DNA of 64,000 bases from Anomaloglossus baeobatrachus (GCF_048569485.1 NC_134354.1:454332807-454396806); one strand, 5' to 3'; positions 44,880 through 57,560 are shown, counted from the stretch's first letter. Numbers and translations are program-made. Notes: generated from the sequence alone by a model not told the origin.

Positions 44880-45915
44880 TGTTGCAATTACAGCTGCAAG
44901 TCGCTTGGGGTATGTCTCTATCAGTTTTGCACATCGAGAGACCGTCCCAGTCTCAGGTCTTTTGCAGACTCCAACAGGTTTTCTTCAAGAATGGTCCGGT
45001 ATTTGGCTTCATCCATCTTCCCATCAATTTTAACCATCTTCCCTGTCCCTGCTGAAGAAAAGCAGGCCCAAACCATGATGCTGCCACCGCCATGTTTGAC
45101 AGTGGGGATTTTGTGTTTAGGGTGATGAGCTGCGTTGCTTTTACGCCAAACATATCATTTGGCATTGTGCCCAAATAGTTTGATTTTGGTTTCATCTGAC
45201 CAGAGCACCTTCTTCCACATATTTGGTGTGTCTCTCAGGTGGCTTGTGGGAAACTTTAAACAACACTTTTTATGGATATCTTTGAGAAATGGCTTTCTCC
45301 TTGCCACTCTTCCATAAAGGCCAGATTTGTGTAGTGTACGACTGATTGTTGTCTGATGGACAGACTCTCCCACCTCAGCTGTAGATCTCTGCAGTTCATC
45401 CAGAGTGATCATGGGCCTCTTGGCTGCATTTCTGATCAGTTTTCTCCTTGTTTGAGATGAAAGTTTGGATGGATGGCCGTTTCTTGGTAGATTAGACCTT
45501 AGCCACATTGAGGCCTATTTTAGACCCATGGTAAGGTTTTAATATTAGAGAGTGTAGGTACTATCCCAACTGGGTACACCTTGGCGTTGGTGCGATAGCT
45601 TTATGCTTTTTATGATCAAAAAACAGTGTTTACTAAGTACCATGTATACCATCTCATACTCCAGCTCACTTTTTTGGGGTTTTTTTGTATTTTTTTTTTT
45701 GTTTTTGTTTTTTTTTGTTTGTTTTTATGTTTTTTTGTTTTTACGTTTCTTGGTAGATTTGCAGTGGTCTGATACTCCTTCCATTTCAATATGATCACTT
45801 GCATCATGCTCCTTGGGATGTTTAAAGTTTTGGAAATCTTTTTGTAACCAAATCCGGTTTTAAACTTCTCCACAACAGTATCACGGACCTGACTGTTGTG
45901 TTCCTTGGTGTTCAT
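44880..45915 (-). pseudogene. Tc1 transposase pseudogene, minus strand
   Basis: Minus-strand text starts MNTKEHNSQVRDTVVEKF, then ISKTLNIPRSMMQVIILKWKE. It is then interrupted by the foreign insertion. It resumes with RRKLIRNAAKRPMITLDELQ and the first catalytic Asp in KVLWSDETKIKLFGHNAK. The frame then shifts (about 45180). Only about 40 residues near the end of the family protein remain recognisable after 44950. Not functional. Confidence 0.8.
45494..45743. mobile_element. 250-bp insertion with 16-bp target duplication, unclassified
   Basis: The flanking direct repeats cgtttcttggtagatt (45478-45493 and 45744-45759) are identical, so the insertion was recent and made a staggered cut. The insert begins agaccttagccacattgagg and ends in a T/G-rich tail (ttttgtttttgttttttttg). 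A 16-bp duplication suits a retroposon, but the T-rich end is the opposite of a normal A tail. Confidence 0.75.
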
Positions 45916-46263
45916 GATGCTATCAGTGCTTTAAACAGAACACTGAGACTATCACAGAGCAGATGCATTTATACAGAGACTTGATTACACACAGGTGGAT
46001 TATATTTATCCTCAATGAATTTCTGAAGTGAGTTTGCTGCACTGAAAGTAAAAGGGTACAAATAATATTGCACGCCCCACTTTTCAGTTATTTATTTTTT
46101 TAAAAAGTTTAAAATAAGCAAAAAATTTCGTTCAACTTCACAATTGTGTCCCACTTGTTGATTCTTCACCATAACATTAACATTTTTATCTTTATGTTTG
46201 AAGCCTGAAATGTGGGAAAAGGTTGAAAGATTCAAGGGGGCCAAATAATTTTGCAAGGCACTG

Positions 46264-46494
46264 TACCAAACATACATAGTTTTACTTTTATCTGAGTGGT
46301 GAAAAAAAATTCAGAAGATTGTAAAAAAAAAAAAAAAAAAGAATATCGCTTTTGTTGTCTTTTTCCAAGACCTGTAGCGTTCTCACTTTTTTGAGATCTG
46401 GGGCTGCATGATGGCTTATTTTTTTACATCTTGAGCTGCTGTTTTGAATTGCTATTTTTGCATAGATGTAATGTATCACCTGTTATTGCATTTT
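46264..46494. repeat. Unclassified anuran repeat, part 2
   Basis: Continuation of 44340-44644: taccaaacatacatag, atctgagtggtgaaa and a run of A at 46323-46340. It ends in the L1 target site cctgttattgcatttt. Confidence 0.4.
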
Positions 46495-47424
46495 TTTTTT
46501 TTTTTACAAACTTTGAATTTTTATTGAAATTTTCATTTTACATACATAAAATAAAATGTAAAATTCACAATTCTTAAGACACATGTCCCCAAAGAAGATA
46601 AAAACCACAAATTATGTTGCAATACCTAGTGATAGTATACCATGCTACCACTCCTACCCCACAACCGTGAGTGACCCCAAGCTGTAGGGTGGAGCCGCTG
46701 CGACCCGAGGGACATCTTACTAATGGTAGTGATTGCCAGATAATACCAATATGAATCAATAAACTTCAAAACTAGACAAACAGTGACAAGACAGGTGAGG
46801 AGGGTTAAGAGGGGAGAGGAGAAGTAGGGGGGAAGAGGAAGGGGTTTCAGAAGTCCACACCCCTTCCATAGGGCCCATAGGCTCCAGTCTCACAGATCCT
46901 CCTGACCCGCAAAGTAGTGCCATGGTGCCCATACAGCCTGTAAAGGGTCTACTGTGTCGTTCAATAGTGCTGTGAGATGTTCCATGCGTCTAACATCCAG
47001 TAATCTATACTTGAGGCACTGGAGTGAGGGTGTCCCTGGCTGCCTCCAATTCTTTGCAATTAAAGAAGTTGTCCAGTTACCAAAACTGATTTTTTTTTTC
47101 TGACAAATCTTGCTAATATGTGCCCCTCAACACATCTATTATGTTTTTTCAGCAAAATTACCTTTTATTGTGCACTAGCAGCACACGGTCATTGCTGGCT
47201 CCAGCTCTGATGGGGTTAATCTCTCCTCTGACTTCCTGTGTTCAGTTCCTACAAGTCCCAGAATTCTTTGTGGCTCTAGGGCGGTGTCTGGCTTATCTAA
47301 CACACCCACTGTGTCTAATACACCCACTCTGCTCCCACCCAAACCCTCCTCCCTGCCTCTTCCCTGTGGATGCACTGAGATCAATCATACAGAGACAGCA
47401 GCAGCTCTACACAGCCAGGGGAAG

Positions 47425-47525
47425 AAAGTGTGTGTGCGTATATACAGTGTATGTGTATATACAGTGTGTGTGCGTATATACAGTGTGTGTGTGTATATAT
47501 ACAGTGTGTATGTGTGTGTGTATGT
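47425..47525 (+). repeat. tatacagtgtgtg microsatellite-like repeat
   Basis: Copies of tatacagtgtgtgtgcg and variants, about six, inside the 4.4-kb element. Confidence 0.8.
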
Positions 47526-48064
47526 CATACTCACCTGTCTGCAGGGTCCCGGTGCCATGCCTGCTTCCAGCCCCTGTCTGGGTACCGCCGCTCTGGCTGT
47601 GTGCAGTCTCCCCGGGGCACGTACGAAGCTTGCAGGACCTCGCGGTGGATCACCTGATGCAGTCACCTGACGCATCAGCTGATCGATTCTCGTGGTGTCG
47701 CCGGCTTTTTCGCGCCCGGCCGGCGATCAGCTGATCCTGCCGTCAGGGGACTTCATCAGCTGATTACCGGCAGCTGCTGCAGTGATGGGCCAGGATCAGA
47801 CTCCCCTGCAGGAGCTACCGGTAATCAGCACAGACGTGAGTATTTATTTATTTATTTATTTATTTTTTGCACTGATGCTTCAGCTGATTGTATAATCGGC
47901 TTTTATACAATCAGCTGATGTGTCATGTGATTCACGTAGTTTAACCTGACACATCATCTGATCGCTCTGCCTTCCAGCAAACCGATCAGATGATATTGGA
48001 TCCGGATTGGACGGCGCGGGACCCTAACCCAGGATTACTGCGGAGGGGGGTTTATTTCAATAAA

Positions 48065-50143
48065 GATGGAGTCACTAATTGTGTTGTGTTTTATTTCTAA
48101 TAAAAATATTTTTCTGTGTTGTGTTTTTTTTTTTTATCATTACTAGAAATTCATGGTGGCCATGTCTAATATTGGCGTGACACCATGAATTTCGGGCTTA
48201 GGGCTAGCTGATAAGATACAGCTAGCCCTAACTCCATTATTACCTAGCTAGCCACCCGGCATCAGGGCAGCTGGAAGAGTTGGATACAGCTCCAGAAGAT
48301 GGCGCTTCTATGAAAGCGCCATTTTCTGGGGTGGCTGCGGACTGCAATTCGCAGTGGGGGTGCCCAGAAAGCTTGGGCACCCTTCACTGTGGATTCCAAT
48401 CCCCAGCTGCCTAGTTGTACCCGGCTGGACACTAAAATTAGGCGAAGCTCACGTCATTTTTTTTTTAAAATTATTTCATGAAATTCATGAAATAATTAAA
48501 AAAAAAAGGGCTTCTCTATATTTTTGGTTCCTAGCTGGGTACAATTAGGCAGCTGGGGGTTGGGGGCAGCCCGTACCTGCCTGCTGTACCCGGCTAGCAT
48601 ACAAAAATATGGTGAAGCCCATGTCATTTTTTTTTTCTTTTTGGGTAAAAAACTGCATACAGTCCTGGATGGAGGATGCTGAGCCTTGTAGTTCTGCATC
48701 TGCTGTCTGCTCTCCTGCATACACTAGTGAATGGAGGATGCTGAGCCTTGTAGTTCTGCAGCTGCTGTCTGCTCTCCTGCATACAATGAACATTTTGAAT
48801 AAGGAAATGACATCAGACCTTTTTTTTTTTTTTTTCATCAACAATCTTTAATGGCATTGTGCACTGATTAAAAACGCAGTGAGCAAAAACGCAGCAAAAA
48901 GGCACCAAATCGCGGCAAAAACGTGACATGCAGCACCACAGGTGACAGAGCAGAGCAAGTTGGTGACATGCTCTGCTCTGACACATAGTGTGCTGCATGT
49001 CACTGTATCCACTCTGGGACTTGTTGTGCAGGTGACCGGATGATACATGTCACTAACTGCCCCACTCTGTGATTTCTGCTGCATAGTACCAACTGTATAC
49101 ACTCTCACCTGCACAACAAGTCCCATAGTGGAGACAGTTAGTGACATGTAGCATCCGGTCACCTGCACAACAAGTACCAGAGTGGAGAAAGATAGTGACA
49201 TGCAGCACACTACGTGTCAGAGCAGAGCATGTCACTGTCTCCACTCCGCTGACCTCACAGCCCGTACACGCTGCGATGGATGCAGGGGGACACAGAACAA
49301 GTAATCGGCCGACACTGGAGTCATCTGATTACTTGGGATGAATTGAGCAGTAAAATGCTCTGGTGCTCGATGGGCGAAGCTCATGCCGATTTTTTTTAAA
49401 AAAAATTCATTAAAAATAAAAAAACAAAAAAAATCACATTGTTTGTGGACTCCCCTCTGCATTTTCTATTGCTAAGGGTAACCAAAGCAGCTACTGGCTG
49501 CTAGCCCCCGCTGCTTGGTGTTACTTTCACTGGCAATAGAAATGCAGGGAAGCATTTTTTTTTTATAAAGGTTTTTCCCTGAAAACGTTTTTAAGAAAAT
49601 GACGTGGGCTTCGCCATATTTTTGTATGCTAGCCAGGTACAGCAGGCAGCTACGGGCTGCCCCCAACCCCCAGCTGCCTAGTTGTACCCGGCTGGGAACC
49701 AAAAATATAGAGAAGCCCCTTTTTTTTCATGAATTTCATGAAATAATTAAAAAAAAAAAAAAATGATGTGGGCTTCACCAAATTTTTGAGTCCAGCCAGG
49801 TACAACTAGGCAGCTGGGGATTGGAATCCACAGTGCAGGGTGCCCAAACTTTCTGGGCACCCCCACTGCGAATTGCAGTCCGCAGCCACCCCAGAAAATG
49901 GCGCTTTCATAGAAGCGCCATCTTCTGGAGCTGTATCCAACTCTTCCAGCTGCCCTGATGCCGGGTGGCTAGCTATGTTTTACCAGCTGGTATAAAGCCC
50001 GAGATTCTTAATGTCAGGCCAAGTTTAACCTGGCCATTAAGAATCTCCAACAAAGGTTTTTTTTTTTTTAAAAAAAAAAAAGACATCACACAGAGAAAAA
50101 TACTTTATTAGAAATAAATACACAGACACAGGTAGGGACTCCA
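48065..50143. repeat. Giant palindrome, arms about 570 and 550 bp
   Basis: The left arm 48065-48635 and right arm 49595-50143 are inverted copies. Matching pieces: agaagatggcgcttctatga and tcatagaagcgccatcttct; caattcgcagtgggggtgcc and ggcacccccactgcgaattg; ccagctgcctagttgtaccc, which recurs in both arms. The 960-bp loop carries imperfect repeats of gtgacatgcagcacac. Within the arms, tttcatgaaattcatgaaa is itself palindromic. Confidence 0.85.
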
Positions 50144-50194
50144 TGTTTATTACTCCCTCTCACCCCTCCACGATGGAGAGATTTCTGTACTGAC

Positions 50195-50862
50195 CATGCC
50201 AGGAGAGAGCGAGGAAAAGAGAGTGAGCGGGGGGGAGAAGAGAGAGAGGGGGGAGAAGAGAGAGAGGGGGGGGAGAAGAGAGAGAGGGGGGAGAAGAGAG
50301 AGAGAGGGGGGGAGAAGAGAGAGTGGGGGGGAGAAGAGAGAGTGGGGGGGAGAAGAGAGAGGGGGGGAAGAGAGAGAGGGGGGGAGAAGAGAGAGAGGGG
50401 GGGAGAAGAGAGAGAGGGGGGAGAAGAGAGAGAGGGGGGAGAAGAGAGAGAGAGGGGGGGAGAAGAGAGAGAGGGGGGGAGAAGAGAGAGAGAGGGGGGG
50501 AGAAGAGAGAGAGGGGGGGAGAAGAGAGAGAGGGGGGGAGAAGAGAGAGAGGGGGGAGAAGAGAGAGAGAGGGGGGGAGAAGAGAGAGAGAGGGGGGAGA
50601 AGAGAGCGAGGGGGGAGAAGAGAGCGAGGGGGGGAGAAGAGAGGGGGGGAAGAAGAGAGAGGGGGAGAAGAGAGAGAGAGGGGGGGAGAAGAGAGAGAGG
50701 GGGAGAAGAGAGAGAGAGGGGGGAGAAGAGAGAAGAGGGGAGAAGAGAGAGAGGGGAGGGAGAAGAGAGAGAGAGGGGGGAGAAGAGAGAAGGGGGGAGA
50801 AGAGAGAGAGGGGAGGGAGAAGAGAGAGAGAGGGGGGGAGAAGAGAGTGGGGAAAGAAGAGG
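50195..50862 (+). repeat. Purine-only tract (gagaagagagagaggggg)n, about 670 bp
   Basis: The plus strand is almost purely A and G over about 670 bp, with units of about 18-22 bp built from gagaagagagaga plus a G-run of 5-8. The rare interruptions are T or C (gagtgggg, gagcgagg). Long reading frames reading KRERGG or SLSLLPP are by-products. Confidence 0.9.
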
Positions 50863-53800
50863 GGGGGCAGAGGTGCTCTGTCACCAACTGTCTCCACTCT
50901 GTGACTTGTGGTGCAGGTGACAGAGTGCAGACAGTTGGTCCCATGCAGCAGGACAGATGGCAGAGCACAGCGGTGACATGCCTGTCAGTGTCTTGCTGCT
51001 GGGAGGAGCCCATGATCACACTGCCCGACACCGGCCGCTCTCCTGACATCGCAGCAGAGCGGGCGGGTGGACAGTGTGATCACATACTTACGTGCAGGGG
51101 GGGATTCAGCTGAAGAACCCCCCCCTGTACTGCACACTGGCGCCCCGTGCCTCACCATCTGCAGGACGCCACACTGACGTCCTCCGGATCCTCCCCTCGA
51201 TGCTGAGCTGTGACGTGCGGTAGTCACCGCCCACAGCCCTGTCACTCAATCTGAGTTGCGCCGGCATCCTGTGACGTACCCGTCTTGTTTGAGAGCCCGG
51301 AAATGCCGGGACGTCAGAGGATGCCGGCGGCCACAGCTCCAGGGGGGTCATGTGACAGGGGGGGGCTATGAGCGCTATGCTGCCGCTCAGTGCCAGAAAT
51401 GGAAATACAAGCCAATGGAGAAAATACCTAGAATTGTAAGTAGAACTTCGACAGAAAATAAAAAAAATGGGTGAACCACCCCTTTAAGCATCTGGCCGCC
51501 GTAAGGATGTGGGACAAAAGCCTAGAGGCCGTTTTTTCCCATTCCCAAGACCAAGAACATAGATCTATATATAAAGTACTTTGTGAATAAACCCTCTAAC
51601 TTGCTCCCAGAAGGGAACTATCCCTGGACAGGACCAGAATATGTGTAGAATGGTGCCCCTGCCTCCCCCGCATCTCCAGCAACAAGCCGGTATGGAGGGG
51701 TCTATGCCATGAAGGAAGTCTGGAGTGTGGTACCAAAATAGCAACATTTTATAGATATTTTCCTTATATAGTGTGCATATTGATGTCTTGGCAGCGATGC
51801 CCCAGATTACTGCCCATTCCTGAGGAAGTACCCGCCTTCCCAATAGAGACTCCCATTTCCGCATGTATGGAAAGACCCCTCAGGCCCCTACCGTGGCTCA
51901 GAAAGCAATATGTAAATTTCCGAAATCAGTCCCTTAGTGTCAGTGCCCCTTCTGCAAATTTTCGCAAAGTCTGTGGGAATCGAGGCCCCCGCCCTGCCAA
52001 ACAAGGAGCCAGCCAAGTCTCTGATCTGCAGATATTGAAAAAACTCGATTAGAGAGAGAAATTTTATCTCTGAGATACTCAAAGGAATGGATCTGCATTG
52101 TGCTTCCATCTATAATATCTGCAAATCTGAATAGACCTGCCTTGAGCCAGGGGTGCACCATATCCGGCTCCAGGCTACTCGGGAGCAAGGGTTGGTATAT
52201 GAAGGACACCAGAGGAGAGCAGGAGGACCCCAGAGGAAATCTAATACAAAATGCCCAGAGGTCCTTAGTGAACTGCATCGGTCCAAGAAGAGGGGGAAGC
52301 GAATCGTACCGGGCCGGGGGCCACAGGAGCGCATTTGGGTGTATAGGCACCAGCCAAAGTTTTTCAATCTCATTCCACCTGTTGTATGCCCAGAGGAACA
52401 CCTAACAGGGGATCCTCCTAAGATGAGCCACCCCGTAGTATTTTAGAATGTCCGGGACAGAAAGCCCACCCCTGTTTCTACGAGCCATCAACACCTCACT
52501 GGCCACCCTATGGAGTTTGTTACACCAAATGAATCTAAGGATAGCTGCTTGAAGGGACTTTAGCTCCTTCATTGGCACCTTGACCGGGAGGGTTTCAAAG
52601 AAATATAATAATTTGGGGAGCAAGCTCATTTTGACCGCCGCAATGCGCCCCAACCACGAGAGAGGTAGGGGTAACCATTTGCTCAAAAGGGTTCTCAGCT
52701 CTCGTAAAACAGGGGGGGGGAGTTAGGGTTGTAGAGGGAATCATAATAAGATGTTAAGTTTCCCCCTAGGTACCTGATCGCATCTGACTTCAAACGGAAC
52801 TTAAAATTCAAACTCAGATAATCCAGGGCCACCGGGTCGAGGTTCAAGGGCATTGCTTCCGTTTTACTAGAATTGATCTTATACCCTGAAAGGCTCCCCT
52901 ACCTACCCAAGGTGCTCATTAAAATTGGAAGGGAGACATGGATGTTAGTAAGTGTGATGAGCACATTGTTGGCAAAAAGCGAGATTTTAAACAGTTTTTT
53001 CCTGACCAGGACCCCCAAGATGTCTGGGTTCCTCCTGACCGAGGCCACAAGGGGCTCTATGCATAGCGCAAAAAGAAGGGGGGACAGGGGGCACCCCTGT
53101 CTGGTGCCGTTGGAGATGATAAAAGGCTTAGAGATATGGAGGGGAAGTTTGATAGAGGCAGTAGGGGCGCTATACAGGGACTTTAAGGCCCGCATAAAGC
53201 CACCCGAGATCCCAAAGATCTCCAGTGTCTTAAAGAGAAAAGGCGATCAAAAGCCTTCTCCGCATCAAGACTCAACACCAGCGCCCGTTGCTTCGTCCGA
53301 TTTGCCACATCCACCAAGTCTATGACCTTCCTGGTGTTGTTCCCCTGCTAACGGCAAGGGACAAAACCCACCTGGTCTTTATGCACGAGTTGGGGCAACC
53401 AACGATTAAGCCTGGTCGCCAAGAGCTTGGTGAACATCTTCAAATCGGAGTTCAAAAGGGCTATTGTTCTATAATTAGCACAGTCCAGTGGGTCCCTGGG
53501 TGGCTTGGGCAGGAGGATTAAATGGGAGTGTAGCATGGATGAAGGGATAGGGTCTCCCTGTAGGAAGGAATTAAACAAGGCAGCCATGTGTGGGAGGAGG
53601 TCCGCCGCAAACACCTTGTAATAAAAATAAGTAAAACCGTCCGGCCCGGTGACTTCCCGTGATGCAGGGCCTCCAGAACTTGCTCCAGTTCCTCTATAGT
53701 AATCGCCTCATTCAAAACCGCGGCTGCTCCGCAAAGCAATGAAGGGAGCTCAAGGGTCGAAAAATAGTCCCCCAGTGCCCCAGCCCCATGTGAAGCCATG

Positions 53801-55294
53801 CCCGTGGGGACCGGAAGATTATAAAGTTTGTTGTAATAATTGAAAAAATGTCAGCTATTGAAGCGGGGTGATAATGGATAATGCCCTTTTCGTCGTGCAG
53901 AGCCTGAGAGCATGAGGATATAGCGCGCTCCTTAAGTTGCCAAGCGAGTAAAGTGTGAGCCTTATTACCCCTTTCATAATATCTTTGTTTGGAAAAGGTT
54001 AGTAATTTTTCTGCTCTACCAATTGCCAAGTCTCTCAACTTTTCCCTGAGGCTGATGACTCTCCTAAGAACAGTCAGTGAAGGGACGGCCGCCAGTCTCC
54101 TCTCCTGTTCCTTAAGATGGGCCATTATAGCGTCCCGCTGGCTTGTGGCACTCCTCTTAGCCCTGGCGCCCTCCCTAATGCAGAGTCCCCTCATCACCAC
54201 CTTGTGAGCCTCCCACAGTGTTGCCGGTGACGTGACCGTGCCCATGTTCAGCTGAAAGAATTCGACCAGCTGCTTATTTAAAGAGGCCCTAATGCCGGGA
54301 TCTTTGATTAGAGATTAATTAAGGTGCCAATGATGGGGCCTAGGTCGAGGACCATCCTTCTTGAAATCCACTATGAGAGGGGAATGATCTGACCACGTAA
54401 TAGAGCCCATTTCCACCCTCTCAAGGCGCCCCAGCAGCTGTGAGTCAATGAATAAATAGTCAATTCTGGTGTGCGTCTGATGTGGATGCGAATAAAAGGA
54501 AAAGGCCCTCTCTCTCGGGTTGTCCACCCTCCAAGCGTCGTATAAAGCCTCTGATCTAATGAGCCTACGAAAGTCCCAGGACAAATTTCTCAGAGTACCC
54601 GATGGAGGACGTCGGCTACCTCCGAAAAAGGGATGTTCAAGTTGCCCCCCAACACTGTCGAGACCGGTGCTAGTCCGCCTATCACTTTTAGTATTTTCTT
54701 AAGAAAGCGTATCTGCCCTTCATTAGGTGCGTAAATGTTTGCCAGTATGTGCGGGGATCCCCCAGTTGGCCCTCTAGTATCACATATCTACCCTCTGGAT
54801 CGCAATGAGAACCCGTAATTTGTAGAGGACAACTAGAGGATATTAAAATAGCAACTCCCCCCCTCTTGGAGCCTGAGTGAGCCGAGTAATGGGTGGAAAA
54901 GTGGTGGGACGCAAATTTGAACGTGTTTGATTCCACAAAGTGTGTTTCTTGTATAAAGGGTATGTCCGCACCTGATATTTTCAGTTCCTGTAACAGCAGT
55001 TTCCTCTTACGGGGTGAGTTCAGACCCTTTACGTTAAGAGAGATAATGCGGGCCATATCTAAAACATAGAAAGGAGAAAAAGCCAGCGGAACAACCATAC
55101 CATCGGGGACATGACCTCCCCTGTGTAGCCGCCAGAGAAGACGGTCCATGCGACAGAGGGCCACAGCTCCCAAGGACTCTAGAAGAGGCGGTACCTGAAA
55201 GGACACATAAGGAAAAGACATCGGGGAGAGGGGAGGACAAGGACAAACATTAAAATAAACATGAATTGAGAACATTAACCAAAATGCATTAACC

Positions 55295-55873
55295 TAAAGC
55301 CCGCTTTACACACTACAATGTATCTTACGATGTTTTGGCGGGGTCACGTCGTAAGTGACGCACATCTGGCATCGTAAGGTACATTGTAGTGTGTAACAGC
55401 TCCGTGCGATTGCGAATGAACGGTAAAACGTTCATCGCACGCATGTCGTTCATTCCTCATGGATTGAACGTCAGGTTGTTCATCGTACCCGGGGTAACAC
55501 ACATCGCAGTGTGTGACACCCTGGGAACGATGAACAGATCTTACCAGCGTCCTGCAGCTCCTGGCCCACTATGCGGAAGGAAGGAGGTGGGCGGGATGTT
55601 TACGTCCCGCTCATCTCCGCCCCTCTGCTTCTATTGGCCGGCTGCCGCGTGACGTCGATGTGACGTCGATGTGACGCCGAACGTCCCTCCCACTCCAGGA
55701 AGTGGACGTTCGCCGCCCACATCGAGGTCGTATGGACGGGTAAGTACGTGTGACGGGGGTTAATCGTTTGTGCGGCACATTTAACAAAATTGAACGTGCC
55801 ACACATACGATGGGGGAGGTTACGATCGCATACGATATCGTATGCAGAATCGTAACATGTAAAGCAGGCTTTA
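55295..55873. mobile_element. MITE with aaagccNgctttaca ends, inside the L1
   Basis: Ends ctaaagcccgctttacacac and catgtaaagcaggctttag are inverted repeats. The interior is cg-rich hairpin text (atcgtacg-like, gacgtcgatgtgacgtcgat). It lies between L1 ORF1 and ORF2 and postdates the L1. Confidence 0.85.
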
Positions 55874-56259
55874 GTCATAGATAACCGGGGGGTCAATCTG
55901 GAAGGGAGAGACCTGGAGGGAAGCTCCTCAGCCCAAGAGAGCCACCCACCTCACTCCCCAGTAGCCCTCCCAAGAGGGGTGGTCAAGGAAAAAAGGAGAA
56001 AAACCATCAACCACTAGCTCCAACTAGGGGACCAAACCTCCGCCAACCCCCGTGCCCCCCACGGCACTATTGTGGCTACCCCCCCCCCCCCCCGACGCAG
56101 CCCGAAGGGCTCTGAGGGCTGCAAATGACAAAATGGACAGTCAGAGGCTTGCAGTAGACATATCGTACCACTGGAACTCAGAGGATAGAAGGAACAGGCA
56201 CCAACCAGGCTAAGGAGTGTCCTCAACGGTGACCCGGGGAGGAGAGCTACCCGCGGTCC

Positions 56260-57560
56260 CTACCTCCTCTCCCCCCGAAGCCCCCCGGCCTCCACCCCCC
56301 CACCGGAGGTGGCCCCTACAACCTTTTGCAAATCCCAATCTGGGATACGGACCGCCGGAATGTCCAGTGCTTCATAGAACAGGGTGGATTTACCCCCTCT
56401 GCGCGCTAGCGCAAACGGGTAACCCCAGCGGTATGGAACCTGGTGCTCCATCAGGCTCGTGAGGAGGGGTTTAAGGTGCCTTCATTTCTGGAGTGTGATG
56501 CGAGAGAGGTCCAGGAAAAGCTGGATCTCCTTTCCATTGAACACAGGTGCCTTGCATCTAATTCTAGCCTAATTCTAGCCTTAGCCATGATCAGTTCTTT
56601 TGTGGAGAAGTCGTGAACGCAACAAATGATGTCCCGGGGTTGGGTGGATAAATTCTTCAGTTGTAAAGCCCTGTGTGCTCTGTCCAGTTTGATTATGTTA
56701 GAACGGGGAGCGGCCAATATTTCATTGAAGATGGATTGTAGTATGGAACCTGTGTCCTCGGGTCCATCTGACTCCGAGGATCACCCTCACACAAACATTG
56801 CAACGGCGCCCTCTATTGTCAAGATCCTCTATGTGATACTGCATGTCCCCCATAATTTTTTGTTGAGATGTTGCCAGCTTGTGTAACTCTGATACATGGG
56901 ATCTGGTGATGTCATGTTCTTTCTCCACAAATTCAATTCTGCCAGACAATTGCTGCAAATCTCTCCTCACTTCAGTTATTTCTGACCTGCAAGTTGCTTT
57001 GACCTCATGAGGCATTGAAAGTCCTCTTTAGAAGGAAGTTTACTGATGATGTCATGCATGTCCTTATCGGAGATCATGCATTTAAATTGTGCTCCTGCAG
57101 TGATAGACGCTGGAGCTTTAATCTGGCGCTAGGGAAGCTGGGGAGGGTGATCTCCACACTGTGGCCCTGAGGGGGAAAGCAGGCTGCCCCATCCCATGGG
57201 ATCTCCAGCTGCAGCTGCAGTCCCTTCTTCACCCGGCTGGGGAAGGGGGTTGTCACCCGACCCCCACCTTATCTCCCATTACATGCTCCTGTGCCTGTTG
57301 CTGCGGTGCCTGAGAATCCAATGCAGCGCAGGGCCACCGGGCCAAGGCATCCCTCGGCGGAACTGCTGCAGCGTCTCCTCCATTCCCCCCTGCATCCCCG
57401 CTCACCATCTCCTCCTCCTCCTCCTCCTGCTGCTGCTGCTTAGCGGGATGGGCCGCTACCTCCATTTCTCCTCCACGCTCCTGGCAAGATGGCGTCCGGG
57501 CCTCCCCTGGACCCTGTTCCAGGCCCAGGAAGGCATCCAGCGCCGTGGTGTGCTGCGGGG
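56260..57560 (-). pseudogene. L1 ORF1 (RNA-binding protein) pseudogene
   Basis: Minus-strand text shows a poly-Gln/poly-Glu stretch (QQQQEEEEEE, from a ctcctcctcctgctgctg run). A coiled-coil follows (RRDLQQLSGRIEFVEKEHDI, SQQKIMGDMQYHIEDLDNRGRR). The RNA-binding and C-terminal part follows (SNIIKLDRAHRALQ, IICCVHDFSTKELIMAKAR, then VPYRWGYPFALARRGGKSTL in another frame). Together they identify L1 ORF1. Frame shifts between these blocks make it a pseudogene. The start is only approximate. Confidence 0.7.

Larger units (their letters stand above)
44645..46263 (-). mobile_element. Tc1/mariner element, minus strand, inactive
   Basis: TA on both sides (44643-44644 and 46264-46265). Ends cagtgccttgcgaaagtatt and aattttgcaaggcactg. 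Same family as 21960-23577. It carries a 250-bp insertion at 45494-45743 and a degenerate transposase. Confidence 0.9.
47060..51487. mobile_element. 4.4-kb TTAA-flanked T2-like composite element
   Basis: TTAA at 47060-47063 and 51484-51487. Ends ttaaagaagttgtccagtta and tgggtgaaccacccctttaa. L1 ORF2 reads continuously across the TTAA (LIAKNW) once the element is removed, which fixes the boundaries. The interior holds a microsatellite (47425-47525), a giant palindrome, a tandem pair of about 62 bp at 48665-48785, and a purine tract. No transposase was seen, so it is non-autonomous. Confidence 0.85.
46890..55056 (-). pseudogene. L1 ORF2 (endonuclease and reverse transcriptase) pseudogene
   Basis: Starts MARIISLNVKGLNSPRKRK at 55056 (minus strand). 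Apurinic endonuclease motifs are IPFIQETHFVES and VEMGSITWSDHSPLIVDF. The RT region has SSMLHSHLILLPKPPRDPLD, IALLNSDLKMFTKLLATRL and TRQGCPLSPLLFALCIEPL. The catalytic box reads LFANNVLI, where FADD would be expected, so both Asp are lost. Then LSWLGRIAAVKMSLLPKLLY and the Cys-rich CWRCGGGRGTILHIFWSCP. The C terminus, TAARCLIAKNWRQPGTPS and VWAPWHYFAGQEDL, is read on both sides of the TTAA-flanked insertion. Several frame changes between 54600 and 51900. The stop is at 46890. Confidence 0.9.

Noticed and set aside
50150-51113. Frames rich in KRERGG or SLSLLPP repeats
   Set aside because: They are by-products of the purine-only tract.
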